Of a stretch of DNA of 64,000 nucleotides, positions 49,997 to 59,862 are shown one piece after another. The position numbers and the translations under genes are program-made. The notes below the pieces were generated by a model that was given only the letters and a program-made list of their open reading frames with translations, did not search any database and had not been told where the DNA came from. The DNA comes from an uncultured Lachnospiraceae bacterium (GTDB lineage: Bacteria; Bacillota_A; Clostridia; Lachnospirales; Lachnospiraceae): positions 10,377 to 74,376 of the forward strand of contig CAJLNC010000002.1 of the NCBI GenBank assembly GCA_905207905.1, read 5' to 3'. How positions within the stretch are numbered: position 1 is the first letter of the stretch; the number at the start of each line of letters is the position of its first letter.

Positions 49997-51175
49997 ATGC
50001 AGGAATTACAGTTAAAATACGGATGCAACCCCAATCAGAAACCTTCCAGAATTTACATGGAGGATGGAAGCCAGCTTCCCATTCAGGTGCTCTCCGGCAA
50101 ACCGGGTTATATCAATTTTCTGGATGCCTTTAACGGCTGGCAGCTGGTGAAGGAACTGAAGGAGGCCACAGGTCTCCCGGCAGCCACTTCCTTTAAGCAT
50201 GTGTCTCCCGCCGGCGCGGCAGTGGGATTGCCGCTGGACGAGACTCTGGCAAAGATTTACTGGGTGGATGATCTGGGAGAACTTTCTCCATTGGCCTGCG
50301 CCTATGCAAGGGCCAGAGGAGCTGACCGGATGTCCTCCTTCGGAGATTTTATCGCACTGTCTGATGTGTGCGACAAAGATACTGCAATGCTGATCAAGCG
50401 GGAAGTATCCGATGGCGTCATTGCCCCCGGATATACCAAGGAAGCCCTTGAGATTTTGGGACAGAAGAAAAAGGGAAATTACAATGTGATCCAGATTGAT
50501 GAGAATTTCCGCCCCAATCCCATTGAGCGCAAACAGGTGTATGGGGTCACCTTTGAGCAGGGGCGTCAGGAGCTGAAGATCGATGACGCGCTGTTGGCCA
50601 ATGTGGTGACAGAGAATCAGGAGATTCCCAAAGAAGCCCTGACAGATTTGAAGATTGCGCTGATCACTTTGAAATATACCCAGTCCAACTCTGTGTGTTA
50701 TGTAAAGGGAGGACAGGCAATTGGAATCGGTGCAGGTCAGCAGTCCAGAGTACACTGTACCCGTCTGGCAGGTCAGAAGGCGGATAACTGGTTTCTCCGC
50801 CAGTGTCCCAAGGTATTGAATCTTCCCTTTGCGGATCACATTACCAGAGCGGAGCGGGATAATGCCATTGACGTTTACATTGGAAATGAATCTGCAGATG
50901 TGCTGGCAGAGGGAGCATGGCAGAAAGTATTTACCGAGCAGCCGGAGGCATTTACCGCAAAGGAAAAGCGTGCATGGCTCGATCAGCTGCAGGGTGTGAC
51001 CCTTGGCTCCGATGCGTTCTTCCCGTTCGCCGATGGTGCGGAGATTCTTATCAACGCAGGTGTCAAGGCCATCGTCCAGCCGGGTGGTTCCATCCGCGAT
51101 GAGGAAGTGTTCGAAGCGGCCCGCAAGGCCGGCGTCACCATGTATGTGACCGGCACCCGCCACTTCTTCCACTGA
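49997..51175 (+). CDS. AICAR transformylase, chimeric at its C-terminus
   Basis: Residues 1-~335 are a Clostridia-type stand-alone AICAR formyltransferase: LKYGCNPNQKPSRIYME, PAATSFKHVSPAGAAVGLPL, YARARGADRMSSFGDFIALSD, TLKYTQSNSVCYVKGGQAIGIGAGQQSRVHCTRLAGQKADNW and GVTLGSDAFFPF. From ~344 on the sequence (ADGAEILINAGVKAIVQPGGSIRDEEVFEAARKAGVTMYVTGTRHFFH) is the C-terminus of an actinobacterial bifunctional PurH. The clostridial family would normally continue GDNIERA... and end near LFHH. Codon use switches at the same place and never switches back. The frame is intact, but the product is probably an artefact of joining two genomes. Confidence 0.85.
   Translation: MQELQLKYGCNPNQKPSRIYMEDGSQLPIQVLSGKPGYINFLDAFNGWQLVKELKEATGLPAATSFKHVSPAGAAVGLPLDETLAKIYWVDDLGELSPLACAYARARGADRMSSFGDFIALSDVCDKDTAMLIKREVSDGVIAPGYTKEALEILGQKKKGNYNVIQIDENFRPNPIERKQVYGVTFEQGRQELKIDDALLANVVTENQEIPKEALTDLKIALITLKYTQSNSVCYVKGGQAIGIGAGQQSRVHCTRLAGQKADNWFLRQCPKVLNLPFADHITRAERDNAIDVYIGNESADVLAEGAWQKVFTEQPEAFTAKEKRAWLDQLQGVTLGSDAFFPFADGAEILINAGVKAIVQPGGSIRDEEVFEAARKAGVTMYVTGTRHFFH
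50960..51030. other. Junction between clostridial and bifidobacterial sequence
   Basis: Left of this interval, codon use and gene families are Lachnospiraceae; right of it they are Bifidobacterium. Within the reading frame the change is bracketed by the conserved SDAFFPF codons (51008-51028), whose 21 bases could be identical in both genomes. No insertion sequence, tRNA, attachment site or integrase is present. Confidence 0.85.
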
Positions 51176-51283
51176 TCGTTCCACTTCTCATACGAGAGTA
51201 TTGTGATTAGTGTGGCGTCCGATTCCGTATTGGTTTCGGGCGCCACGTTTATTATGATTACGATTATTGCAGGCAAGCGAGAT

Positions 51284-51580
51284 ATGAAAGGCCTCGGAAT
51301 GAGCCATCCTTACGTTTCCGAAGATCATGAGGGCAAACCGTGGTTTGAATGGATTGTCGCAGTTGTAGTGATTATTGCGACGGTGCTTGCGGTCGCAGGA
51401 TATACAAAGGCCGCCACCGCTGCGATCGCGGTGACGGCCATGGTGACTGGGCTGGTCAGGCTGGTGTTGCGTGAACGCAGCCCATGGAAGGTCCGGTCAG
51501 TTGTTTTCGACGCTTTCATGGGTGTAGGTTTGGGCGCTGGACTGCTCATTCTCCTCACCATCGTTCCTGTCGGAAACTGA
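51284..51580 (+). CDS. DUF3017-like actinobacterial membrane protein
   Basis: This small protein has three hydrophobic spans (WIVAVVVIIATVLAVAGY, TAAIAVTAMVTGLVRLVL, VFDAFMGVGLGAGLLILLTIVPV) and the actinobacterial DUF3017 pattern with RLVLRERSPWKVRSVVFD between spans two and three. Function is unknown. The start is uncertain: ATG 51284, ATG 51299 and GTG 51203 are in frame and none has a strong ribosome site. It follows the PurH end in the bifidobacterial sequence. Its last 84 bases overlap the convergent aquaporin gene. Confidence 0.65.
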   Translation: MKGLGMSHPYVSEDHEGKPWFEWIVAVVVIIATVLAVAGYTKAATAAIAVTAMVTGLVRLVLRERSPWKVRSVVFDAFMGVGLGAGLLILLTIVPVGN

Positions 51581-52432
51581 CGCTTCGTCGAGAACAGTGT
51601 CGTTTTCGATTTCATCGGAGACTTCGGCATCCGACGTATTCTTCTTCGTGCCGACCATACCGGAGATAATGACGATAAGGGCAACGACGGCAGCTGCGAG
51701 AACGGGGCAGATCCAGAAGACCCACAGCTGCTGCAATGGTTCCTCATTCAGACCCTGGTTTTGCGTGAAAATAGCGATGCCAGTAGCGCGTGCCGGGTTC
51801 AATGCAGCTCCGGTCACTGGGTAGGCGATGGCGGTGCCGATGCCGTAGGCAAGTCCCATCGCGAAGGCATGGTTCGTATCGGACTCGCCATGTTTGCCCG
51901 TGGTACGAAGCGCGGTGGCAACAATGACGATGCCTGCGATGACTTCGACAGCGATGGCCAAGGTGATGCTGAATGTCACGCCATAGTTGCCAAGTGTGGC
52001 GTAGGAGACGGAGTTCTTATCGAAGCCGTTGATCGTCGGCGTCATCCAGATCTTGAATGTCACCTGCTCGGAAGTCGGCAGAAGGAATCGGATGGCAGCG
52101 CCGGCGCCAATGCCGCCGAGCACTTGGGCAATGATGTACAGAATGCCATCAAGCACATGGGTCTTGCCGGTGAGCATGGCGGCGACAGATACGGCCGGAT
52201 TGAATTGCGCTCCGGAGATGGATCCAAAGATCACGGTGGCCGCGGCATACACGATGCCCGTCAGCAGGGCGATGAACGCCATATTGATGCCGTACACTGC
52301 GGAGCCAAGCGAGTAGATCGCGTAAATCGCGAAGCAGATGATGAAGCTTCCCACAAGTTCCGCTCCGACACGAAGTGCCAGCGGCTTGCTTTGCTCTTCC
52401 TTAGTTATGGACGTTGCTTCAACAGCAGTCAT
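51497..52432 (-). CDS. Aquaporin / MIP-family channel
   Basis: This 311-residue channel has six spans and both NPA-type boxes: SGAQFNPAVSVAAML (~74-88) and GAALNPARATGIAIF (~208-222). It would conduct water, glycerol or similar small solutes; the selectivity residues were not worked out. The last ~55 residues are a very acidic, Ser/Asp/Glu-rich cytoplasmic tail (ending THESVENN) beyond the normal family length. Its 3' end overlaps the convergent DUF3017 gene by 84 bases. The ATG at 52432 is preceded on its strand by GAGGAAAGACT. Confidence 0.88.
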   Translation of the reverse strand: MTAVEATSITKEEQSKPLALRVGAELVGSFIICFAIYAIYSLGSAVYGINMAFIALLTGIVYAAATVIFGSISGAQFNPAVSVAAMLTGKTHVLDGILYIIAQVLGGIGAGAAIRFLLPTSEQVTFKIWMTPTINGFDKNSVSYATLGNYGVTFSITLAIAVEVIAGIVIVATALRTTGKHGESDTNHAFAMGLAYGIGTAIAYPVTGAALNPARATGIAIFTQNQGLNEEPLQQLWVFWICPVLAAAVVALIVIISGMVGTKKNTSDAEVSDEIENDTVLDEASVSDRNDGEENEQSSAQTYTHESVENN

Positions 52433-52543
52433 AGTCTTTCCTCTGTCATATAGTGGACAAGTTGCGATTTTTTGGAAATCGCCAAACGACTGCCATAGTA
52501 CCAGCAGTCCCTATAAGTATTATCCGGCCACGTTGGGAGAACG

Positions 52544-53317
52544 ATGCCAAACGCATATTCCCGCGCCGCGAAGGCGCATACACATGACAATGAAGGTATC
52601 CGCCTGCAGAAGCTTCTTGCTCAGGCAGGTTTTGGGTCCCGTCGCAAATGTGAAGAGATCATTACTGAAGGACGCGTCGAAATCGACGGTGAGCTTGTCA
52701 CCGAGTTGGGGACTCGCGTCGACCCGAAACATCAGGAAGTCCGTGTGGACGGCTCCCGTGTTCGTGTGAACCCCAATCATGTCACGCTTGCCTTGAACAA
52801 GCCGAAGCGCGTGCTCAGCGCCATGGAGGATCCGAAGGGACGTTACACCCTGAGCGACATCGTCGGTGACAAGTATGACCGTATTTTCCACATGGGTCGT
52901 CTGGATTACGATTCCGAAGGCCTGATTCTCATGACGAACGACGGCGAGTTGAGCCAGCATGTCATGCACCCCAAATATGAGGTCGAGAAAACCTATATTG
53001 CCACGTTGGAAGGTCGCATCAGCGGTCAGGTGTGCCGCCGACTGGTCACCACCGGCGTGCAGCTCGATGACGGTTGGATCAAGCTTGACCGTTGCGCGAT
53101 TCTTGATGCCAGCCGCGATAACACTCTGGTCAAGGTGGTACTGCACTCCGGCAAGAACCGTATTGTTCGTCGTATCTTCGGATCGATCGGTTTCCCGGTC
53201 AGGCGTTTGGTGCGCACTCAGATCGGCCCGATTAAACTTGGCGATCTGAAGTCCGGATCGTACCGTGTGCTTTCGCAGACTGAGGTGCGTTCCCTGTCCA
53301 AGGCGGTGGGCCTGTGA
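52544..53317 (+). CDS. Pseudouridine synthase, RsuA/RluB family
   Basis: This 257-residue enzyme isomerises a uridine in rRNA. Residues ~20-65 are an S4 RNA-binding domain ([30 protein letters not shown]). The catalytic domain contains [17 protein letters not shown], the active-site Asp121 in [20 protein letters not shown] and [30 protein letters not shown]. The family member is probably RluB-like by its actinobacterial context before cmk-der, but RsuA/RluE cannot be separated by eye. It overlaps the next gene (GTGA), so the two are coupled. Confidence 0.9.
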   Translation: MPNAYSRAAKAHTHDNEGIRLQKLLAQAGFGSRRKCEEIITEGRVEIDGELVTELGTRVDPKHQEVRVDGSRVRVNPNHVTLALNKPKRVLSAMEDPKGRYTLSDIVGDKYDRIFHMGRLDYDSEGLILMTNDGELSQHVMHPKYEVEKTYIATLEGRISGQVCRRLVTTGVQLDDGWIKLDRCAILDASRDNTLVKVVLHSGKNRIVRRIFGSIGFPVRRLVRTQIGPIKLGDLKSGSYRVLSQTEVRSLSKAVGL

Positions 53318-55443
53318 TCCGCGTAGCTATTGATGGGCCTGCGGGCGTCGGCAAGTCTTCCACGTCCAAAGCGTTGGCCAAGTATTACGGTTTTGCTTAT
53401 CTCGATACCGGCGCCATGTATCGTGCCTGCGCATGGTGGTGCATGAACAAGGGTATCGACCTCGATGCGGAGACTGTCGACGAACAGCTGGTCACTGAAA
53501 CCGTGGGCGAGTTCTTCACCGAGGGTCATTTTGACATCAGTGTCGATCCGGACGATCCGAAGGTGTATGCCGATGGCGAAGACATCAGTGAGGTGATCCG
53601 TTCCTCTGAAGTGTCATCCCATGTGTCCAAGGTGTCGAACATCATTCCGGTTCGTCATGTGCTTATTGCCGCACAACGCGCGTATATTGCTCGTGAAGCG
53701 GCTTCCGATTCCTTCTCCGAAGGTGCTGGCGTGGTTGCCGAAGGCCGTGACATCACTACAGTTGTTGCGCCGGATGCTGAAGTGCGTGTATTGCTTACCG
53801 CTCGTGAGGAAGTCCGCCAAGCCCGTCGAGCAGGGCAGTCAGCTTCCGGAGTTGGCGCAGAAAACGTTGCGGCACGAGACAAGGCTGATTCCAAGGTCAC
53901 GAATTTCACGTCCGCAGCGGAAGGTGTGTTGACCGTTGACAATTCCGATTTGGATTTCGGCGAAACCCTCGACGTGCTTGTGCGCATCGTCGATGACGCT
54001 ATTGAAGAGCAGCAATATCGCCAATATGCGTCCAATCTTGATGATTATGAGTTGGATGAGGGCGATGAAGGGCTGATTGATGGATCGTCTTTCGTTGGTG
54101 GCGAACGCCAGTCTGGCCCGAAGCCGGTCGGCGTGCTTGCCGTTGTTGGACGTCCGAATGTTGGCAAGTCCACGCTGGTGAATCGTATTCTCGGACGTCG
54201 TGCGGCCGTTGTGGAAGATACTCCAGGCGTGACCCGAGACCGTGTGAGCTACGATGCTGAATGGGCCGGCACTGATTTCAAGCTGGTCGATACCGGTGGT
54301 TGGGAAGCCGATGTCGAAGGCATTGAATCCGCCATCGCGTCGCAGGCGCAAATCGCCGTCCAGCTTGCTGACGCCGTGGTACTTGTGGTGGATGGTCAGG
54401 TTGGACTTACCAATACTGACGAGCGTATCGTAAAGATGCTACGATCCTCTGGTAAGCCAGTCACGCTTGCGGTGAACAAGGTCGATGATCGTGAGAGCGA
54501 GTATCTGACCGCAGAATTCTGGAAGATGGGTTTGGGGGAGCCATACGGTATTTCCGCCATGCACGGCCGCGGCATCGGCGAACTGCTTGATGCGGCTTTG
54601 GAGTCGTTGAAGAAGGCTGAGAAGACTTCCGGGTTCCTCACTCCATCGCATCTTCGTCGTGTGGCACTGGTCGGACGTCCGAACGTTGGCAAGTCGTCCT
54701 TGCTGAACCAGCTGGCGCATGAAGAGCGCACCGTGGTCAACGATCTGGCTGGAACCACCCGCGACCCTGTCGATGAGGTGGTGACGGTTGATGGTGAGGA
54801 TTGGCTGTTCATCGATACCGCCGGCATCAAGCGTCGCCTGCACAAGTTGTCCGGCGCCGAGTATTTCTCGTCGTTGCGTACGCAGGCCGCGATTGAGCGT
54901 TCGGAGCTTGCATTGGTGCTGTTCGACGCCTCCCAACCGATCTCCGATCAGGATCTGAAGGTGATGAGTCAAGCCGTGGATGCCGGTCGATGCATTGTCC
55001 TGGTATTCAACAAGTGGGATTTGATGGATGATTTCGATCGTCAGCGCATGGAACGCTTGTGGAAGACCGAGTTTGACCGCGTGACGTGGGCCCAGCGCGT
55101 GAATCTGTCGGCTAAGACCGGATGGCATACGAATCGTCTGGCCAGAGCTATGCGTGGCGCCTTGGAGTCGTGGGACAAGCGCATCCCGACCGGCAAGCTC
55201 AACGCTTTTCTGGGCAAGATTCAAGCTGCACATCCGCATCCGCTTCGTGGTGGCAAGCAGCCACGCATTCTTTTCGCGACCCAGGCTTCGACGCGCCCAC
55301 CGCGTTTTGTGATTTTCGCTACTGGCTTCCTTGAGCACGGTTATCGTCGTTACATCGAACGTTGCCTGCGTGAGGAGTTTGGTTTCGAGGGTTCCCCGAT
55401 TCAGATTTCGGTGAATATCCGAGAAAAGAAAAAGCGCAAGTAG
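53314..55443 (+). CDS. cmk-der: Bifunctional cytidylate kinase / GTPase Der fusion
   Basis: This 709-residue protein joins two essential enzymes. Residues 1-~215 are cytidylate kinase ([61 protein letters not shown]). After an acidic linker (~220-265), residues ~270-709 are the ribosome-assembly GTPase Der with two G domains: GRPNVGKST with DTPGVTRD, and GRPNVGKSS with [15 protein letters not shown]-like C-terminal domain ends in a basic tail. Fusions of these enzymes are known in bifidobacteria. The start GTG 53314 overlaps the stop of the pseudouridine synthase gene. Confidence 0.95.
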   Translation: MIRVAIDGPAGVGKSSTSKALAKYYGFAYLDTGAMYRACAWWCMNKGIDLDAETVDEQLVTETVGEFFTEGHFDISVDPDDPKVYADGEDISEVIRSSEVSSHVSKVSNIIPVRHVLIAAQRAYIAREAASDSFSEGAGVVAEGRDITTVVAPDAEVRVLLTAREEVRQARRAGQSASGVGAENVAARDKADSKVTNFTSAAEGVLTVDNSDLDFGETLDVLVRIVDDAIEEQQYRQYASNLDDYELDEGDEGLIDGSSFVGGERQSGPKPVGVLAVVGRPNVGKSTLVNRILGRRAAVVEDTPGVTRDRVSYDAEWAGTDFKLVDTGGWEADVEGIESAIASQAQIAVQLADAVVLVVDGQVGLTNTDERIVKMLRSSGKPVTLAVNKVDDRESEYLTAEFWKMGLGEPYGISAMHGRGIGELLDAALESLKKAEKTSGFLTPSHLRRVALVGRPNVGKSSLLNQLAHEERTVVNDLAGTTRDPVDEVVTVDGEDWLFIDTAGIKRRLHKLSGAEYFSSLRTQAAIERSELALVLFDASQPISDQDLKVMSQAVDAGRCIVLVFNKWDLMDDFDRQRMERLWKTEFDRVTWAQRVNLSAKTGWHTNRLARAMRGALESWDKRIPTGKLNAFLGKIQAAHPHPLRGGKQPRILFATQASTRPPRFVIFATGFLEHGYRRYIERCLREEFGFEGSPIQISVNIREKKKRK

Positions 55444-55461
55444 CTCGTTTTTTCTTTTTTT

Positions 55462-55496
55462 GGGGGGGCATGCCATCATTCGTGGCATGCCCCCCC
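55462..55496. terminator. G-run hairpin after cmk-der
   Basis: GGGGGGGCATGCCA (55462-55475) and TGGCATGCCCCCCC (55483-55496) pair perfectly. The T-run lies before the stem and an A-run after it, so a canonical U-tract is missing. It probably still ends cmk-der, converging with the next minus-strand gene. Confidence 0.55.
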
Positions 55497-55572
55497 AGAA
55501 AAAACGGTTGCAAGAAATACTGTATCTGCCAATCTGTGTAGCTAATGTGCGGCACGCTATTGACCGGGCGTC

Positions 55573-55995
55573 TTAGAAAAGTGGCTGTTCTTCGGCGTCT
55601 CTTTGGCGTAGATATCCGCTGATCGCACGTCGGGCAAGAGAACTCAAGGACATGCCCTCTTCCGTTGCACGTTCCCGTGCCGTTTTGCCGATGGCATAGG
55701 GGAGTTTGATTTTCCATTCGTCGCCAAGCTGTTCGCGCCCGTCGGTGTTCTTTGGCCTTCGTCCGGGACGAACGGTGTCGGCTGTGTCGCTTAGGTTATC
55801 GCTTTTAAGCGCTCTTCGGGTCAACTCGGTGAGAGTGATACCATCATGTTTCGCGCGTTCTCGAGCTTCCACACCAAGTTCCCGGGGCAAGCGGATCTTC
55901 CATTCATCTTCAGGCACGGAAAAATCGAACACGTGGGCAAGGTCATCAACATCGTCAAACTGTGGCTGGGCGTCCCTCGACTTCAAGACAATCAC
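55573..55995 (-). CDS. Protein with two ribbon-helix-helix-like repeats
   Basis: This 140-residue protein contains the same ~34-residue unit twice: EWKIRLPRELGVEARERAKHDGITLTELTRRAL (~31-63) and EWKIKLPYAIGKTARERATEEGMSLSSLARRAI (~92-124). Each unit looks like a ribbon-helix-helix fold (a short strand, then two helices), as in CopG/Arc-type DNA-binding proteins. The tandem form could give a pseudo-dimer in one chain. No toxin partner is adjacent. The start is GTG 55995, after AGGTAAGAG. A transcriptional role is inferred from the fold only. Confidence 0.65.
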   Translation of the reverse strand: MIVLKSRDAQPQFDDVDDLAHVFDFSVPEDEWKIRLPRELGVEARERAKHDGITLTELTRRALKSDNLSDTADTVRPGRRPKNTDGREQLGDEWKIKLPYAIGKTARERATEEGMSLSSLARRAISGYLRQRDAEEQPLF

Positions 55996-56068
55996 CTCTT
56001 ACCTGCATGTGTAAGACTGACAACCTTAAAAAGAAAACCCGAAATCATACGAATCCGGGTTTTTCAAG

Positions 56069-56142
<74 letters not shown>

Positions 56143-56365
56143 AGCGATGCAAAAGCACCGAAAATGAAACATAGCATAGTCTGCGTTTTTTTTCAAATAC
56201 ATCGTGTTGCGCAGTCAATGAAACGTGATGAAGAATGCGTAAAGATGACGTTTGTGTCAAAAAAAAATATCTTTTTAATATCCAAAAGCCCCCCGTTACG
56301 GGAAATGTGTCGTAGTATTACTTAGGTACAACGAGAACATGACGCCCGCATGAAAGGGAAAGACA

Positions 56366-57796
56366 TTGACTGAGGACGTATTCGAATACTCCGCCGCAAA
56401 GATGCGGGAAAATGGGATGACCGATATGGCTATCGCACAGTTCAAGCGTCTATATGAGGTTTGGCGTAACGAGGAGGCAAGCAGCTGGATTCGTGAGGAT
56501 GAGGTGGAACCGTTGGTGGGGGTACCCAGCTTCCATGACGTTTACGAGACTATCAACCACGACAAAGCCGTTGATGCGTTCGCAAAAACCGCATTCCTTA
56601 AGCTCAATGGCGGGCTTGGCACCTCCATGGGACTGGATTGCGCCAAGTCTCTCTTGCCCGTGCGTCGCCACAAGGCCCGTCAGATGCGTTTCATCGACAT
56701 CATCGTCGGACAGGTGCTGACTGCACGCACTCGTCTGGGTGTGGAGCTGCCGTTGACGCTGATGAATTCATTCCGCACTTCAGACGACACCATGAAGGTG
56801 CTGAGAGCCAACAAGAAATTCCATCAGGAGGATATTCCTCTGGAGATTGTGCAGCATCAGGAACCAAAGATTAGCGCGGAAACGGGCCTTCCTGTCAGCT
56901 TTTCGGCAAATCCCGAACTTGAATGGTGTCCGCCAGGCCACGGTGACCTGTTCTCAACCATCTGGGAATCCGGATTGCTTGACGTGCTCGAGGAACATGG
57001 TTTCAAGTATTTGTTCATCTCGAATTCCGACAATCTCGGTGCACGACCTTCGCGTACGCTAGCCCAGCATTTCGAAAACACTGGCGCTCCGGTCATGATT
57101 GAAGTCGCCAAGCGCACTCCCGCCGACCGCAAGGGCGGCCATATCGTGCGTGACAAGGCTACGGGCCGTTTGATGCTGCGTGAAATGAGTCAGGTGCATC
57201 CAAATGACAAAGACGATGCTCAGAACATTGAAAAACACCCGTACTTCAACACGAACAGCATCTGGGTGCGGATTGACGCTTTGAAGGCCAAGCTGTCCGC
57301 TTATGACGGCGTGCTACCGTTGCCGGTGATCCGTAATAAAAAGACCGTTGATCCCACCGATCCGACGAGCGAGCCTGTCATTCAGTTGGAAACGGCCATG
57401 GGAGCCGCGGTGACGTTGTTTGATGGTGCCACTTGCGTGTGCGTGGATCGCATGCGTTTCCTGCCCGTGAAAACCACCGACGATTTGTTCATTATGCGGT
57501 CTGATCGATTCCATCTGACGGACCAGTATGAGATGGAGGACGGTAACTACATTTTCCCGGACGTCCATTTGGATTCACGGCACTACAAGAACATTCATGA
57601 TTTCGATACGAGATTCCCGTATGGAGTTCCATCACTCGCCGCGGCAAATTCCGTTGATATCGAGGGTGACTGGACCTTTGGCAGGGATGTAGTACTGTTT
57701 GGTGACGCGCGGCTGTCTGACACCGGCGAGCCGAGTTATGTTCCGAACGGCGAATACGTTGGCCCGCAAGGCATCGAACCGGACGATTGGGTGTGA
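56366..57796 (+). CDS. UTP--glucose-1-phosphate uridylyltransferase (eukaryotic-type fold)
   Basis: This 476-residue enzyme makes UDP-glucose from UTP and glucose-1-phosphate, a key step in the bifidobacterial Leloir/galactose and glycan pathways. It has the nucleotide loop LKLNGGLGTSMG (79-89) with the following LDCAKSLLPV, PLTLMNSFRT, WCPPGHGDLFSTIWESG, YLFISNSDNLGA and EVAKRTPADRKGGHIV. The latter motifs place it in the eukaryotic-type UDPGP family rather than the GalU family. The start is TTG 56366, preceded by AAAGGGAAAGACA. The ~220-base upstream gap from the tRNA holds no gene. Confidence 0.92.
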   Translation: MTEDVFEYSAAKMRENGMTDMAIAQFKRLYEVWRNEEASSWIREDEVEPLVGVPSFHDVYETINHDKAVDAFAKTAFLKLNGGLGTSMGLDCAKSLLPVRRHKARQMRFIDIIVGQVLTARTRLGVELPLTLMNSFRTSDDTMKVLRANKKFHQEDIPLEIVQHQEPKISAETGLPVSFSANPELEWCPPGHGDLFSTIWESGLLDVLEEHGFKYLFISNSDNLGARPSRTLAQHFENTGAPVMIEVAKRTPADRKGGHIVRDKATGRLMLREMSQVHPNDKDDAQNIEKHPYFNTNSIWVRIDALKAKLSAYDGVLPLPVIRNKKTVDPTDPTSEPVIQLETAMGAAVTLFDGATCVCVDRMRFLPVKTTDDLFIMRSDRFHLTDQYEMEDGNYIFPDVHLDSRHYKNIHDFDTRFPYGVPSLAAANSVDIEGDWTFGRDVVLFGDARLSDTGEPSYVPNGEYVGPQGIEPDDWV

Positions 57797-57935
57797 TTTA
57801 CAACACGGTCGAACGATAAAAAAGATATTATTTTTGTGAAATGGCGCTCAACTGTGGAAAAAGCCTCTAAGATAGAGTGAGTGTGGGGAAACTCATACGC
57901 ACTTATAACGAAACAATAACTATACGTGAGGACTA

Positions 57936-59849
57936 ATGGCAGAGGGCAGTAACGGAAGGCGTCGTTTCTCCGACAAATGGGGCAAGCACGAACTTGATGT
58001 GTTGGCTGTGCTTTCCTCAGCTTTTCCGCAATGGCTCACTTCCCGTCAGATCGCTCAGCGCGTGAAGGCGTATGCCGATTCCTATGGGGAACTGGCAGAT
58101 CAGGCGGCGAAGGCAGCTTTTGCCAAGCAATTCCAGCGTGACCGCGCCAAGCTTGCGGCCATGGGCATTGCCATCGAATCAAGGCAGCCGGAATATTCAT
58201 CCAAGTCGGAGGGGCAGGACTTCGCGTCCTACCGTCTGCAGCTTGGTGACGAGCCTCGTGTTCGTCTGCTGTTCGGGGATGAGGATCTGCCGATTTTGGC
58301 TGCCGCCAACTACTTGGCTCGTTCCATGTCGATTTCCTCGGCTCCTGCGCATGAGACGCAACATACGTCTCGTACTGCGCCGCGTGTTCCTCAGACGCCT
58401 ATTCCGGGACTTGGTCTTGACTCCATCGCTCCTGGACTGGGAACCCAGTCCATTCCCGACGAATTGGTCAAAGTTGTCGACCAGCGTCGTTTTGCGGCCA
58501 CGGTGGATGTTGATGGCGAGCATTTAAATGTCGCCTATACTGATTCCGATGACCTGGCCATGTTCGTGTTATCCCATCCAGGCGCGTCCATCGTCAGTCC
58601 GCAGGAAGCCGTTGACGCGTTCAATCGTCGCCTGAATGCAGCCACGCAGTTCGTGCCTGCCGACGAATCCACGGGAGATGACAGTTCCACCGTCGCTGCC
58701 ATGGAGATCAATCGTAATAGCGCAGACGATGCCGATGTCGAGGAAGGCAAAGGACGCCCGAAGAAGAATTCCGCATTCCAGACCGGTAGCGAAGTCGACC
58801 GTCGCCTGCGGTTGATGCTGTTCCTCTCGGCGCACCTTGGCGAGGAGTATTCGCTTGAGGAGCTTGCGGAACGTTTCATCGGCAAACCGAAGTCCGACGA
58901 TGAGCTGAAGAAGTTCGTCAACGTCATTCATAAAGACATCAACACGCTGACCACGGTTTCCGATGATGGGGAGATGGCGGGAAGTCAATTCTTCGATATC
59001 GATTGGTCGCTGCTTGACGCGGAAGGCATCGTTTCAGCCACGAATTCGCTTGGTTTGGAACGCTTGGCGGGTATTTCACAGCAGTATCTGAGTATGCTTA
59101 CCGCATCCGTAAGCTATCTCGCGCATTCGTCGTTGCTGCCGGATAGGCTTCGCGAGCAGGCCGAATCGCTGTACAGCCGCCTTCGCCAGCATGTTGAGCC
59201 GGGGGATATGCCGTGGTTGAGTCTGACTGGCTATGAAATGGAGCCGCGCAACTTCTCCATCGTGAAAAGCGCGATTTCCAAGAGTTCACTGCTTGACATG
59301 GAATACACGGATGGCGCAGGACGAACCCAGCGCAAGCTTGTCGCTCCAGACAAGATCTTCGTTGACGAGGGTGTTTTCTACGTTGCCGTATGGACTGATG
59401 TCGCTGCCGCGGCACCGGCGGATAAAGCCAAGTATGTGAAGAAGGACACCACGATCAACAAGGCTACGGGCAAGCCTCGCATCTGGCAGGTGCTACGTAT
59501 CTCCCGCATTGAGAAGGCTGAATTAGTCGAGCCGATCGCAAGGATCGACATTCCTGATGTACCCGCATCCGAATTGCGTAAGTGGAGCTTTGATAATGGG
59601 ACTCCGGCTGTGTTCGTTACCAATCAGGACGATCTGTCGTTTATTGACGGATTGTCGGGAGCGACGGTCGAAAAGTGCGGAGAAGGCGAGAAAGTGCACC
59701 TGATTGTCTCGTCCGATTCCTGGTATGTCGCATTCTGCATTGCACATGCGCGACATATCACCGCCGTGGCTCCTGAGACGTTACGTACCATGATTGTTGC
59801 CCGTGCCCAGCATGAGTTGAGTATTGGCGATCGTGAGAACGAGAACTGA
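57936..59849 (+). CDS. Fused WYL-domain regulator (PafB-PafC-like)
   Basis: This 637-residue protein looks like two actinobacterial WYL regulators in one chain. The N-terminal part has a winged-helix-like region (WGKHELDVLAVLSSAFPQWLTSRQIAQRV) and a first helical/WYL-like half to ~250. After a polar linker a second half begins VDRRLRLMLFLSAHLGEEYSLEELAERFIG and carries a WYL-like domain (~420-600, SLLDMEYTDGAGRTQRKLVAPDKIFVDEGVFYVAVW). PafBC in mycobacteria activates a DNA-damage response; a similar role is inferred here. ACGTGAGGACTA precedes ATG 57936. A tiny membrane protein and helY follow closely. Confidence 0.82.
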   Translation: MAEGSNGRRRFSDKWGKHELDVLAVLSSAFPQWLTSRQIAQRVKAYADSYGELADQAAKAAFAKQFQRDRAKLAAMGIAIESRQPEYSSKSEGQDFASYRLQLGDEPRVRLLFGDEDLPILAAANYLARSMSISSAPAHETQHTSRTAPRVPQTPIPGLGLDSIAPGLGTQSIPDELVKVVDQRRFAATVDVDGEHLNVAYTDSDDLAMFVLSHPGASIVSPQEAVDAFNRRLNAATQFVPADESTGDDSSTVAAMEINRNSADDADVEEGKGRPKKNSAFQTGSEVDRRLRLMLFLSAHLGEEYSLEELAERFIGKPKSDDELKKFVNVIHKDINTLTTVSDDGEMAGSQFFDIDWSLLDAEGIVSATNSLGLERLAGISQQYLSMLTASVSYLAHSSLLPDRLREQAESLYSRLRQHVEPGDMPWLSLTGYEMEPRNFSIVKSAISKSSLLDMEYTDGAGRTQRKLVAPDKIFVDEGVFYVAVWTDVAAAAPADKAKYVKKDTTINKATGKPRIWQVLRISRIEKAELVEPIARIDIPDVPASELRKWSFDNGTPAVFVTNQDDLSFIDGLSGATVEKCGEGEKVHLIVSSDSWYVAFCIAHARHITAVAPETLRTMIVARAQHELSIGDRENEN

Positions 59850-59862
59850 CGGGAGTGGTTCT

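Noticed and set aside
50960..51030. True horizontal transfer at the junction
   Set aside because: The sequence right of the junction is a continuous run of core bifidobacterial genes with no return to clostridial sequence and no mobile-element signature, so a chimera is simpler.
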